64,000 nt of DNA from Segatella hominis. GTDB lineage: Bacteria; Bacteroidota; Bacteroidia; Bacteroidales; Bacteroidaceae. Position numbers and translations under genes: made by a program. Below, in pieces: positions 18,011-25,865 of the stretch. The stretch covers positions 1 through 64,000 of the forward strand of contig NZ_SGVY01000010.1 of assembly GCF_004535825.1 (NCBI RefSeq), in the 5' to 3' direction. The notes beneath the pieces are model-generated. The model was not told where the DNA came from, made no database searches, and saw only the letters and a program-made list of their open reading frames with translations. Within the stretch, counting starts at the first letter, position 1. Each line of letters starts with the position of its first letter.

Positions 18011-18591
18011 AGGTAATAGAAGTAACAGAAAAAGAAGTAAAGGCTGCATTTGATGCGGCAAAGAGTGATGAGGTGAAGAATGTGCTGGCAGCATTATTCT
18101 GTAAGCCAGAGGATCGTGTTAAGCCATCCCTGGATGATTACAAGAGTATCAAGACATACGAAGATGCTTGTGAGGCACTTGGTGAAGAACCTGTAGAGGG
18201 ATCTCTCGGAGATCATGTAGATAAGCATATTATCGCCTTGATCAAGCTGGAGACTATAAGCCGTGCTCTCTGGGGAAAGGACTGGCAACCTAAGCCAGAT
18301 CCAGATGGTAGCAAGTATTTCTATTATCCTTGGTTCGCTCTCTACACTCAGTCTGAAATGGATTCTATGAGTGAGGAAGATAGGGGTGCTCTGCTCGGTG
18401 CGCATGCGAGTAATGGTGCGTGTGCTGGGTTCGGCTCTCTGAATGCGTATTATCGCTCCTCGATTTCGAATGCGCATATTGGGTTCCGCTTGTGCCAGGA
18501 AACAGAGGAAAAGGCTAAGTATTTCGGTGTTCAGTTCAAGGAAATCTGGGCTGATTATCTGGCATTCAATTTCACTGTAGAGAATAAATAA
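18007..18591 (+). CDS. Second DGR target: early-region variable protein
   Basis: 194 aa. Residues 1-115 contain YKSIKTYEDACEALGEEP and LETISRALWGKDWQPKPDP, then YYPWFALYTQ. Residues 126-161 are encoded by variable repeat VR2 (18383-18491). The repeat ends in GFRLC, the GFR signature of C-type lectin/FGE folds, and a 32-residue helical tail follows. Nine of 22 template adenine positions are changed, all in AAT/TAT-type codons and with the frame open. The gene lies between a NinB-like and a replication gene, so it is unlikely to be a virion protein. I recall similar proteins in Bacteroidales phages, but their function is unknown. Confidence 0.85.
   Translation: MKVIEVTEKEVKAAFDAAKSDEVKNVLAALFCKPEDRVKPSLDDYKSIKTYEDACEALGEEPVEGSLGDHVDKHIIALIKLETISRALWGKDWQPKPDPDGSKYFYYPWFALYTQSEMDSMSEEDRGALLGAHASNGACAGFGSLNAYYRSSISNAHIGFRLCQETEEKAKYFGVQFKEIWADYLAFNFTVENK
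18383..18491 (+). repeat. DGR variable repeat VR2
   Basis: Matches the template repeat at 58287-58395 over 109 nt. Nine substitutions, all at template adenines, and none elsewhere. The 3' boundary GGGTTCCGCTT is followed by GTGCC, as in VR1 but unlike TTACC in the template, marking the mutagenic homing boundary. Confidence 0.93.
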
Positions 18592-18601
18592 AATACAGAT
18601 C

Positions 18602-19375
18602 ATGGCAAAAAGAGATAAGATGATGTTCGATGTGGGCTGGTGGCTGACGGATCCAAAAGTTAGAAGCCTGTCTGCTGAGGATCGTGCCTTATTCGTGGAT
18701 CTCTTATGCCAGATGTGGATCTCTCCAGAAAGAGGTGTGATGATCGGTGGATCCATCCAGCATCCACTAACCAAACGTGAGATCATTTTCATGGTTGGTG
18801 GTGATACTGATGATGAGTGGCTGGATCGCCTGGTGGAAGCTGATGTGGTGTATATTAGGCAAGATGGAGCTTATTGTAATAGCTTGATGATGCACGATGC
18901 CCAGGTAAGCGAAGCCAGGCGAAAGGCTGGATCGAAGGGCGGTAAGAGTACGATGAGTGCTAACCGCCAGGTGGAGAAGCCGATCATTAAGGCAACACCA
19001 CCAGTGAAAGCGAAGCCAAAGGATCCAGAAGGAAATCTTTTCCAGGAAGATCAACAACCTCCAGAGGAAAAGGCTGCAAAGCCGAAGCCTCAGAAAAAGC
19101 AATATGCTCAAAGTGTGACTATGACAGAGGCAGAATATAAGAGCCTCACAGATCAGTTCACTGAGCCTGTTGCTAAGGAAATGATCGAGATCCTATCCAA
19201 TTATAAAGGATCCAAAGGCAAGAAATATAAATCAGATTACAGGGCTATCCTCTCATGGGTGGTCGATGCTTACAAGGAAAGACAAAATCGTTATTATGGC
19301 AGCAATAAAGAATATAAACGAAATAATCCAGAGCCTACAGCCACAGATCCAACGAGCTACGAAAAGGATCTATAG
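18602..19375 (+). CDS. Replisome organizer / replication initiation protein
   Basis: 257 aa. The N-terminal winged-helix-like region (WWLTDPKVRSLSAEDRALFVDLLCQMW) is typical of phage replisome organizers, followed by a Lys/Pro-rich linker (about residues 115-175) and a C-terminal DnaD-like helix region with GSKGKKYKSDYRAILSWV. It is followed by a DnaC-like loader gene, the normal order for origin recognition and helicase loading. The phage origin may lie in or near this gene, but no iterons were seen. Confidence 0.75.
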   Translation: MAKRDKMMFDVGWWLTDPKVRSLSAEDRALFVDLLCQMWISPERGVMIGGSIQHPLTKREIIFMVGGDTDDEWLDRLVEADVVYIRQDGAYCNSLMMHDAQVSEARRKAGSKGGKSTMSANRQVEKPIIKATPPVKAKPKDPEGNLFQEDQQPPEEKAAKPKPQKKQYAQSVTMTEAEYKSLTDQFTEPVAKEMIEILSNYKGSKGKKYKSDYRAILSWVVDAYKERQNRYYGSNKEYKRNNPEPTATDPTSYEKDL

Positions 19376-19955
19376 ATCTCCTTTGAGCAAGGAGGATTCT
19401 TACAGGCTGTTGTATTATTGTTATAAGGCTGAGGTCGAAAAGAGAGGGCTTGTTATGAAGAATGACGAGCATATTCTTGGAGCTATAAAAGATGCCTCTA
19501 GCTGGCTGATTGAAGGCAAGAAGCCTGGTTTGCTCCTGTATGGAGGAATAGGTAACGGAAAGACAACGCTAGCTAATGCAATATGTATGTATATTAACCA
19601 GCTCAGAGATTACAGCGAGCCAGGTGTGTACAGAACCACAGCGATCATAGTATCCAGAAAGTCTATGAGGGATGAGACAAGCAAGTATCTGGAGGAACTT
19701 AAGACCAAAGAAATGGTTTGCCTGGATGATCTTGGGATCGAGCCTCAGACTGTCAAATGTTACGGAAATGATATTTATCCCTTAACAGAATGGATCTATG
19801 CCAGGTACGAATATCCTCTATTCACGCTGGTTACGACTAACCTCAACATGGAACAGTTATCAGAGCGGTATGGTTCCAGAATAGCTGATCGTATGGAGGA
19901 ATACTTCAACAAGATACCGTTCACTCATGCAACGTATAGAAAAAAGACAAAATAA
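19296..19955 (+). CDS. DnaC-like helicase loader ATPase
   Basis: 219 aa from MAAIKNINEI; the frame can begin at 19266. Walker A is GGIGNGKTT and Walker B is VCLDDLGIE, followed by sensor 1 in FTLVTTNLN and an arginine-finger region in ERYGSRIADRM. This is the IstB/DnaC-type AAA+ layout. It overlaps the replisome organizer gene by 80 nt in another frame. It probably loads the host DnaB helicase at the phage origin. Confidence 0.85.
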   Translation: MAAIKNINEIIQSLQPQIQRATKRIYRSPLSKEDSYRLLYYCYKAEVEKRGLVMKNDEHILGAIKDASSWLIEGKKPGLLLYGGIGNGKTTLANAICMYINQLRDYSEPGVYRTTAIIVSRKSMRDETSKYLEELKTKEMVCLDDLGIEPQTVKCYGNDIYPLTEWIYARYEYPLFTLVTTNLNMEQLSERYGSRIADRMEEYFNKIPFTHATYRKKTK

Positions 19956-20515
19956 TGAAAAAAGAACTCATTCAGAAAATCTATGAAGATGCCTGTGCAA
20001 AGGGCTTTCATACAGAGTATAAATCAGATCAGCACTGGCTGATCATGGTAATAACAGAGGTGGCAGAAGCTATAGAAGCCGATCGCCAGAACAGATACGT
20101 AAAGTTGAACCCAACCATCAAGGCTGTGTTCAATGACGTAACTAAGAGCGATGAAGCCTTCATAGATCGCTTCCAGCAGTATATCAAGAACCACGTGGAG
20201 GATGAGCTGGCAGATATTGTGATCCGCTTGTGTGATTACGCTGGAGATAAGGGCTTCTTTGATCTTCCAGATACTACCATCAAGGCAGATAAGAAGTTCT
20301 TTGCCTCTCTCTCATTCACAGAAGTTGCTTATGATCTCACTAAACACATCATAGTGGATGAAGCATTCCTGGGAGCGATGGAGGCTTTCCTTCCTAACAT
20401 CATTCAGTACGTCTATGACTGGGCTGATAGTATGGGAATAGATCTGGACTGGTTCGTGGAGCAAAAGATCAGATACAACTCTCTCAGAGAACCACTGCAT
20501 AACAAGAAGTATTAA
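19955..20515 (+). CDS. MazG-like NTP pyrophosphohydrolase
   Basis: 186 aa. All-alpha protein with ITEVAEAIEADR near residue 33 and VEDELADIVIRLCDYAG near residue 92, matching the Glu-x2-Glu and Glu-x2-Asp metal-binding helices of MazG/dUTPase-like enzymes. It may hydrolyse nucleoside triphosphates or lower alarmone-linked signals during phage growth. Its start overlaps the previous stop by 1 nt. Confidence 0.75.
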   Translation: MKKELIQKIYEDACAKGFHTEYKSDQHWLIMVITEVAEAIEADRQNRYVKLNPTIKAVFNDVTKSDEAFIDRFQQYIKNHVEDELADIVIRLCDYAGDKGFFDLPDTTIKADKKFFASLSFTEVAYDLTKHIIVDEAFLGAMEAFLPNIIQYVYDWADSMGIDLDWFVEQKIRYNSLREPLHNKKY

Positions 20516-20532
20516 CTTTAAACATAGAGAAA

Positions 20533-21462
20533 ATGAAAAAGGAAATTAAAATGGATCCAGAGGATCTACAGACAAGACTTAACCAGGAGGTCATTACAAC
20601 GTCCGATCCTCGCAAGATGCTTGGTATGTACACAGCTAAGCGAGTGCTCAGAACATGGACTGAGGATTTCATAGATCAAGACACAGGCGAAATTGTTACC
20701 ATAGAGCGTAACGATATGATCATGGAACGTGGTGTTCTTCTCACTCCAGAACAGGTTTCGGAGCTTTCCTTCTATCTCCAGAGTGGAGATATTAAGGAGG
20801 TTGAGATCACAAACCAGTGTCGCAACGGTGTTGAGTATCTGGGGGGCGGCTTCACTCCTTGGATGGCAACGGTCAAGGTAAATGGCAAGAACACTAAGAT
20901 GCTTCTGTTTGCCCAGGATATTAACCAGGCTCTGGAGATTTTGAAGGACTACACAGAACTTGAAACAAGTGGTAGCTTCTTCATCCTTGGTATTAAGCAA
21001 AGATCCTCTCTGATCTATATTGATAGCCAGCTTTCTTCTTATGCTATGAATGAGAAGGGAGAAGCTGTAGTGGATGAGAAGGATGATGAGAAGGTGGTGA
21101 AGCAGCGATTCTATATCGTAGATGCTTCCATCCAGAACCTGGATGCAACACAAGACCAGGTGGAGGATGGTGTGGATGTATATTGCCAGACCTTCCTTCT
21201 TAAGTCTGCCAATGCTGACAGCGCAAAGAAGCAGATCGAGCTGTATATGGCACGTAAGGCTAAGGAACGTGCTGAGACTGGCAAGGAGGCGATCATCTGT
21301 AAGTATGGCATTACTATCAATGCGGCTTCACCAGTAGGTATCGGCAGCGTGGTTCCAGAGGATTTTTCGATGGCATACAAACACGCTGAGAGTGATTTTG
21401 CTAAGGAGGTAGAGAAGAAGGATTCTAAGGAGGAAGATGAGGATGAGAACAGCGAAGAATGA
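20533..21462 (+). CDS. Early protein of unknown function, 309 aa
   Basis: No family recognised. The N-terminal part has DFIDQDTGEIVTIERNDMIMERG, a beta-rich motif, then mixed alpha/beta sequence, and the last 20 residues are very acidic (KEEDEDENSEE). An acidic tail may mimic DNA or bind a partner. It is strongly placed in the replication operon, after the MazG-like gene, with a good AGAGAAA-type leader. Confidence 0.6.
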   Translation: MKKEIKMDPEDLQTRLNQEVITTSDPRKMLGMYTAKRVLRTWTEDFIDQDTGEIVTIERNDMIMERGVLLTPEQVSELSFYLQSGDIKEVEITNQCRNGVEYLGGGFTPWMATVKVNGKNTKMLLFAQDINQALEILKDYTELETSGSFFILGIKQRSSLIYIDSQLSSYAMNEKGEAVVDEKDDEKVVKQRFYIVDASIQNLDATQDQVEDGVDVYCQTFLLKSANADSAKKQIELYMARKAKERAETGKEAIICKYGITINAASPVGIGSVVPEDFSMAYKHAESDFAKEVEKKDSKEEDEDENSEE

Positions 21463-21913
21463 GCCTAAGAAGGTGGTGGTAATGTTATCCACCACCTTCC
21501 CCGTAGGACACAAGAGAGAGAAACAGCCAACAGGTTTCCGTGAGAGCCTTCTGGCTGGAAAGAAGATACACACGATCAGAGAGGATGCCAAAGGTTTGTG
21601 GCAGAAACGCTGCAAGGAGATCAACGAGGGAAAGAAGTATATTTCCATCCGTGAGTGGACTGGCAGACCTTATAACTCTGAGCAAAGGATCATCAAGGAG
21701 GTTCACCAGGTAAGCCTACAGAAGATCACCATAGTTCGCATAGACGAACACCAGGATCCTAAGTGCTGGGTGGATGGGAAACCAGTTCCTATAGACCAGG
21801 TAGCTGCCAACGATGGGCTGGATAAGGATGATTTCATTTCTTTCATGTTCTTTGGTTTGAAAGGTATGATCTTTGATGGTGTGATCATTCAGCTAACAGA
21901 TTTCAGATATTAA
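21437..21913 (+). CDS. ASCH-like small protein
   Basis: 158 aa. The pattern FPVGHKREKQPTGFRESLLAGKKIHTIRED, then GKKYISIREWTGRPYNS and KITIVRI, resembles ASCH-type (PUA-like) RNA- or nucleotide-binding domains in Bacteroidota phages. The start overlaps the preceding gene by 26 nt; starts at 21443 and 21485 are alternatives. Confidence 0.55.
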   Translation: MRMRTAKNEPKKVVVMLSTTFPVGHKREKQPTGFRESLLAGKKIHTIREDAKGLWQKRCKEINEGKKYISIREWTGRPYNSEQRIIKEVHQVSLQKITIVRIDEHQDPKCWVDGKPVPIDQVAANDGLDKDDFISFMFFGLKGMIFDGVIIQLTDFRY

Positions 21914-21914
21914 G

Positions 21915-22007
21915 ATGGATCAAGAAGTATTTCGTTTATTAATGTGGTTTTTGCTCCTTACAAGCTCTATTATCGGTATTGCCTGGAGCATTAAAGATTT
22001 AGATTAA
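21915..22007 (+). CDS. 30-aa single-pass membrane peptide
   Basis: MDQEVFRLLMWFLLLTSSI..., with one hydrophobic segment over residues 7-25 and a charged KDLD end. It fits the 97-nt gap between genes, 1 nt after the previous stop. Function unknown. Confidence 0.45.
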   Translation: MDQEVFRLLMWFLLLTSSIIGIAWSIKDLD

Positions 22008-22010
22008 GTT

Positions 22011-22307
22011 ATGAAAAGAATATTCAAGTATTCCCTGGAGATCCTGGATCGCCAGGAGGTTGAGCTTCCAGCTGGAGCAAAGATCCTCAGTGTGCAAGCT
22101 CAGAATGGTTTGCCTCAGATCTGGGCGATGGTAGATGATTCCCAGGTTAAGACAGACATGGTTCACATCCGAATAATCGGCACAGGGTATGAGATACCAG
22201 ATGCCGATTCCCTGGAGTATATCGGAACCGTACAACTGATCAATGGTGAATGTGTTTTCCACGTGTTCAAAGAGGTAGATCATGGCAAGCAAAGTGATCA
22301 AGATTAA
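22011..22307 (+). CDS. DUF7352-like phage protein
   Basis: 98 aa. The sequence YSLEILDRQEVELPAGAKILSVQAQNG, followed by IWAMVD, RIIGTGYEIP and LEYIGTVQLINGECVFHVF, matches a small beta-rich family widespread in phages (DUF7352 by recall). Function unknown. It overlaps the next gene by 26 nt. Confidence 0.65.
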   Translation: MKRIFKYSLEILDRQEVELPAGAKILSVQAQNGLPQIWAMVDDSQVKTDMVHIRIIGTGYEIPDADSLEYIGTVQLINGECVFHVFKEVDHGKQSDQD

Positions 22308-22488
22308 GATCGGAACCGATGTTCACCAGATGGTGGATAACAAGGGCGAGAAAATAGGATGCTATGAGTGCTCTCTATTCAATATGTGTTCCAGACTGGG
22401 CAACAGCCAGACACCTCTCTGTGATTCTCTGATCAAAGAGAATGCCGATTGTGACTACCAGGGTGGGCATTTCATTCTAAAGCAATAG
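22282..22488 (+). CDS. Small Cys-rich protein
   Basis: 68 aa with Cys pairs in IGCYECSLFNMCSRLG and further Cys at CDSL and CDYQ, which could bind one zinc ion. Function unknown; overlaps the preceding gene. Confidence 0.55.
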   Translation: MASKVIKIKIGTDVHQMVDNKGEKIGCYECSLFNMCSRLGNSQTPLCDSLIKENADCDYQGGHFILKQ

Positions 22489-22491
22489 ATC

Positions 22492-23079
22492 ATGTTTGAG
22501 ATATACGTTAAAATGAAGAAGAAAAAGTGCTGGAAACTTGCTATAGAGGTTCCCAACGCTTGGGGTGGAATGCCTCACCTCTGGATGTATCTGGAAAAGA
22601 AATACCTTCCATCTTACGTACCAGTAGGAGCTGATGGAAAACCGCTGGATCTGGAATGGGTGAAGGAAAAACAGGCAAAAGGCGAATATGCAAGCCGCTG
22701 GATCTATGCTTCATCCAGAAAGGAGATCGAGGATCTACAGAAAGATTTCCGCTTAACTTATGAGGAAATGATGGTGTTCAGATCTACCTTTGATTTCGCA
22801 AAGGTTCTAGGCGAAGATATACCAGTTTACCTTGAATGCTTAAAGGTTGTCGCTGATGAGTGTGGAGGTATATATCCACAACAATACAAGGAACTGAGTG
22901 CCTTTGTTAAGGTTCACAGCATAGATGATATTGAGGCGATCGCTTTCAACCAGACAAGCGTAAACTGTGCCTGTGATTTCTTTGGCAACAGATACAATGA
23001 ACCGACAGATAATTTCTGGGATTGCATTTGCCCAAAGGATTTTTATAACAACCTTAGAAAAGAAATGAAATTAAAATAA
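22492..23079 (+). CDS. Early protein of unknown function, 195 aa
   Basis: No family recognised. It begins with a beta-rich segment (KKKKCWKLAIEVPNAWGGMPHLWMYLEKKYLP) and continues mainly helical, with several conserved-looking Cys residues near the end (SVNCACDF, DCICPKDF). It lies between two Cys-rich small genes, with 3-6 nt gaps. Confidence 0.55.
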   Translation: MFEIYVKMKKKKCWKLAIEVPNAWGGMPHLWMYLEKKYLPSYVPVGADGKPLDLEWVKEKQAKGEYASRWIYASSRKEIEDLQKDFRLTYEEMMVFRSTFDFAKVLGEDIPVYLECLKVVADECGGIYPQQYKELSAFVKVHSIDDIEAIAFNQTSVNCACDFFGNRYNEPTDNFWDCICPKDFYNNLRKEMKLK

Positions 23080-23085
23080 CAGATA

Positions 23086-23325
23086 ATGGCGAATTTGAAA
23101 AAGCCAAAATGCAAACAGTGTAAATTTTGGGAATATACCAAAACACTTGGATCTCCTATAGTTCCTATTTGGCACTGTAGAAGCGGTTTTACACCCTGGG
23201 CAGATGCTCTAGGCAGCTGCATAAAGAGGGCAGAACGTAATTTCAAGGCTTACCTTAAAGACAAAAAAGAACATCCAGAAAGTTATTCTGGATATTCTAA
23301 ACAGTTGGAAATAGATTTCAAATAA
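23086..23325 (+). CDS. Small zinc-ribbon-like protein
   Basis: 79 aa beginning MANLKKPKCKQCKFWEY, with a CxxC pair, then WHC and GSC, four cysteines that could hold zinc. A basic, charged C-terminus suggests nucleic acid binding. Function unknown. Confidence 0.55.
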   Translation: MANLKKPKCKQCKFWEYTKTLGSPIVPIWHCRSGFTPWADALGSCIKRAERNFKAYLKDKKEHPESYSGYSKQLEIDFK

Positions 23326-23327
23326 AT

Positions 23328-23501
23328 ATGAATGCAAGAACGTTTTTCGATCTGGTGGCAAATATGAGAGCCGCACAGATCGGCTTCTTTAAAAGCCCGA
23401 AAGGATCGCAAGAGAGACAGGGCTTTTACAAACAGAGCAAGGATCTGGAGGCAGCTGTGGATGCTGAGATCCAGCGAGTGAATAACATTTTAAACAAGTA
23501 A
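23328..23501 (+). CDS. 57-aa small protein
   Basis: MNARTFFDLVANMRAAQIGF..., with a basic middle (KSPKGSQERQGFYKQSK) and a helical end. It starts 2 nt after the previous stop. It resembles small phage proteins in which a conserved R-x-x-Q helix precedes a K/R-rich loop, but no name can be given. Confidence 0.55.
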   Translation: MNARTFFDLVANMRAAQIGFFKSPKGSQERQGFYKQSKDLEAAVDAEIQRVNNILNK

Positions 23502-23506
23502 GCATT

Positions 23507-24127
23507 ATGAAGAAGAAGGCTAACATTACGATATATCGTGAGATCATGGAACAGATCGAAGCGTATGAGGCTGGGATCTTGAAAGATGCGCCAAAAGCAG
23601 ATGTTATCTATCAGATCACAGAAGCAGATAAAGATGTGAATATACGTGAGTGCAAAGTTACACTCGTTTCCGTTTCCTTCACTGAAAACGGATATAGAGT
23701 ATGGAACAACCAGGATGTAAAGAAGCGATGCACCCAGAAGGATATAGATAAGCTCCTGGAGTTCTTTGATAGAATAAAGAAGGCAGACAGAGAAATTTAT
23801 TATCGCACAGAATGGGATGGAAAGTATGGAAAATGCTCACATAGCGTTAAGCTGAGCGAGATAGATAACAAGAATGTTTCCTTCAAGAAGGATCCTCTAC
23901 TTAAGGAGTATGAGATCCGTAAGAAGCGATACCTGGATCTGTATGCTCCAAGAGAGGGATGCACACCGTGTGCCTATTGTGGTAAGCAAATTCCAAACGA
24001 CAAACTTGTGAAGCATAGGATCATCTTCCAGGGGCTTGTAAAAGGTAAGCGTAAACTCAAAGAACAGGTTATGAACTTTTGTTCTGGAGAATGCGCAATG
24101 AATGAACAATGTAGTCGTGAAGGCTAA
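23507..24127 (+). CDS. Early protein with C-terminal zinc finger
   Basis: 206 aa. The first 150 residues are mixed and charged, with no recognised domain. The end has CAYCGKQIP, then KHRIIFQ and FCSGECAMNEQC, a Cys4-type zinc finger arrangement. May bind nucleic acid. It is in the middle of the early operon. Confidence 0.55.
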   Translation: MKKKANITIYREIMEQIEAYEAGILKDAPKADVIYQITEADKDVNIRECKVTLVSVSFTENGYRVWNNQDVKKRCTQKDIDKLLEFFDRIKKADREIYYRTEWDGKYGKCSHSVKLSEIDNKNVSFKKDPLLKEYEIRKKRYLDLYAPREGCTPCAYCGKQIPNDKLVKHRIIFQGLVKGKRKLKEQVMNFCSGECAMNEQCSREG

Positions 24128-24143
24128 TAAAAGAGTTTGAAAT

Positions 24144-24488
24144 ATGAAAGCAAGAATAGCAAAAAAGATCATCAAGATCTGGTGTAAAGGTTGCGATAAG
24201 CGTTTCTTTGAGAAAGATGGTGAAATAAAGGAGGATAAGGTTTCCTTCTTTGTTCACCTCTACAGAAAGGCTGTTTTGAAAAGAAATAAGATGAACTATC
24301 CTGGTTCTAACGTGAGCTTGATGTATGCGATCAGAAGAAACCACAAGTCTTGTGGATGCTGCACCAGGTTCAAGCATGAAGATGCCTATGGCAACGGATG
24401 GTGTTCTAAGCTCAATGTGGCTAAGGAATGCGGTGACTGGTGTGAAGGAAAGTTCTTCATCAAAAAGAAAAAATTACGTTTAATTTAA
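24144..24488 (+). CDS. Small Cys-rich basic protein
   Basis: 114 aa. Basic N-terminal half (RIAKKIIKIWCKGCDKRF, then RKAVLKRNK) and a C-terminal Cys cluster (CGCCTRFKHEDAYGNGWC, later CGDWC). A probable zinc-binding protein of unknown function. Confidence 0.55.
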   Translation: MKARIAKKIIKIWCKGCDKRFFEKDGEIKEDKVSFFVHLYRKAVLKRNKMNYPGSNVSLMYAIRRNHKSCGCCTRFKHEDAYGNGWCSKLNVAKECGDWCEGKFFIKKKKLRLI

Positions 24489-24501
24489 TTGATTTATAGG
24501 T

Positions 24502-24891
24502 ATGAAGCACAATGAGTATGGCGATGTAGCCGATATTGTAGGTATGGTATCAAGCGTTCTGGGTACGATGGAAAAGAAAATCTCAGAACAGCAGAAAAAG
24601 GTTGAAGCGTATGAGAAGGCATGGAAGAAGAAAAACCCTCTCTGGAGAAACTTCTGTAAGGTAAACAAAGGCGAACAACCTATAGAGGTGGCTGAGGATT
24701 TTGCTTGCCACGTGATCGCACAGGTTCTGGCTAAGAAGATAGCTGGTAAGTCTCACGATGAGATCAAGACTATCTACAGCGAAATGAACGACAAGATCAT
24801 CAAGGAGGTTCTGGAGTTCAATGATGTGTATGCCTATATGCTGGCTATGGGAATGGCTGCATCCAGAGAGAAGGAAGGAGGCGATCAATGA
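24502..24891 (+). CDS. Helical early protein, unknown
   Basis: 129 aa, mostly helical, with VLGTMEKKISEQQKKVEAYEKAW likely to be coiled coil. It overlaps the RuvC-like gene by 4 nt (ATGA-type junction). Function unknown. Confidence 0.55.
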   Translation: MKHNEYGDVADIVGMVSSVLGTMEKKISEQQKKVEAYEKAWKKKNPLWRNFCKVNKGEQPIEVAEDFACHVIAQVLAKKIAGKSHDEIKTIYSEMNDKIIKEVLEFNDVYAYMLAMGMAASREKEGGDQ

Positions 24892-25343
24892 ACTATGATG
24901 ATTTCCTGGCAGCAGAGAAGGGCAAGGCTTACACAAAGTGTATAGGCATAGATACAGGTGTGAACACTGGCATAGCGATCTGGAATAAGGTTAAGAAGAA
25001 ATTCGATCTGGTCAGCAAGGTTATGATTCACCAGGCTCTGGAGATCGTGGCAGACCAGGCAAGACGTGATCATGTTTGTGTGTTTGTTGAGGATGCCAGG
25101 CAGCGCAAATGGTACAATGACGCTGGCAAAAGCAGAGATAAGCTACAGGGAGCTGGATCCATTAAGCGAGACTGTAAGATCTGGGAGGACTTTCTGAGAG
25201 ATAAGGGCATTCCCTTCAAGCTGATTGCACCAAAGAATAACACTACCAAGCTCAGTGCTCCAGCCTTCAAGTCGATAACTGGATATACAGGAAGAACTTG
25301 CGAACACTCCAGGGATGCGGCTATGATGGTTTATGGCAGATAA
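24888..25343 (+). CDS. RuvC-like Holliday junction resolvase
   Basis: 151 aa with an RNase H-like fold: CIGIDTGVNTGIAIW (first catalytic Asp near residue 22), VFVEDARQRKW (Glu near residue 65) and CEHSRDAAMMVYG (final Asp near residue 144). Phage members of this group resolve branched DNA before packaging. It is the last gene of the early operon and is followed by the first ATGCGTAT operator. Confidence 0.75.
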   Translation: MNYDDFLAAEKGKAYTKCIGIDTGVNTGIAIWNKVKKKFDLVSKVMIHQALEIVADQARRDHVCVFVEDARQRKWYNDAGKSRDKLQGAGSIKRDCKIWEDFLRDKGIPFKLIAPKNNTTKLSAPAFKSITGYTGRTCEHSRDAAMMVYGR

Positions 25344-25360
25344 TATAATATATATTAAAA

Positions 25361-25405
25361 ATGCGTATGTAATACGCATATATCGGATAATTTTTGTATA
25401 TTTGC
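25361..25405 (+). promoter_or_regulatory. Operator site 1 and promoter for the ParB-like operon
   Basis: The 19-bp palindrome ATGCGTATGTAATACGCAT (25361-25379) is followed 17 nt later by the -7 element TATATTTGC (25397-25405), 23 nt before the start at 25428. The palindrome covers the place of a -33 element, so its protein should act on promoter opening. Identical arms occur at 36733 and 56418. Confidence 0.82.
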
Positions 25406-25427
25406 AACGGAATAAATACGTATAATT

Positions 25428-25865
25428 ATGTGCTCATTTTCTATCATATTATGTTTAATAGTTGGACTTCTGGTCAGCACCTCACTCTATCTGTGGGGTG
25501 CTCTCCTGGTTGTCTGGCTCTTTCCACGATCTTACGCTAAGGAAGGCGATAAGATCCACATTTACATTAACGGCTCTTACAACCGTACAGCTACCATCAA
25601 TAAGATAGCCTCTGATCGCTTCTACATCTACGAGAAGGTTAAGATCCCAGTCGGATATAGAGGAAGGTTCTTTGCTATCACCAGAGAGGACAACGTGAAG
25701 CTGGTTTACATCAAGAACCGCAAGCTATATCGTCTGATCCCCATCTATCTGTTTGCAAAGTGGATGTTTGCTATCCCAGACGATGAGCATCAGCTTCCAG
25801 AGAGTGAGAGTTTCAAGGATCCAGAAGATTCTGGTGATGATGAGGATGATAAATCTGATAAATGA
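25428..25865 (+). CDS. Membrane protein with acidic tail
   Basis: 145 aa. The N-terminus holds a long hydrophobic stretch (residues 3-32, one or two membrane segments), then a soluble basic beta-rich region and an acidic tail (EDSGDDEDDKSDK). It overlaps the ParB-like gene by 4 nt and is the first gene after operator site 1. Function unknown. Confidence 0.55.
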   Translation: MCSFSIILCLIVGLLVSTSLYLWGALLVVWLFPRSYAKEGDKIHIYINGSYNRTATINKIASDRFYIYEKVKIPVGYRGRFFAITREDNVKLVYIKNRKLYRLIPIYLFAKWMFAIPDDEHQLPESESFKDPEDSGDDEDDKSDK

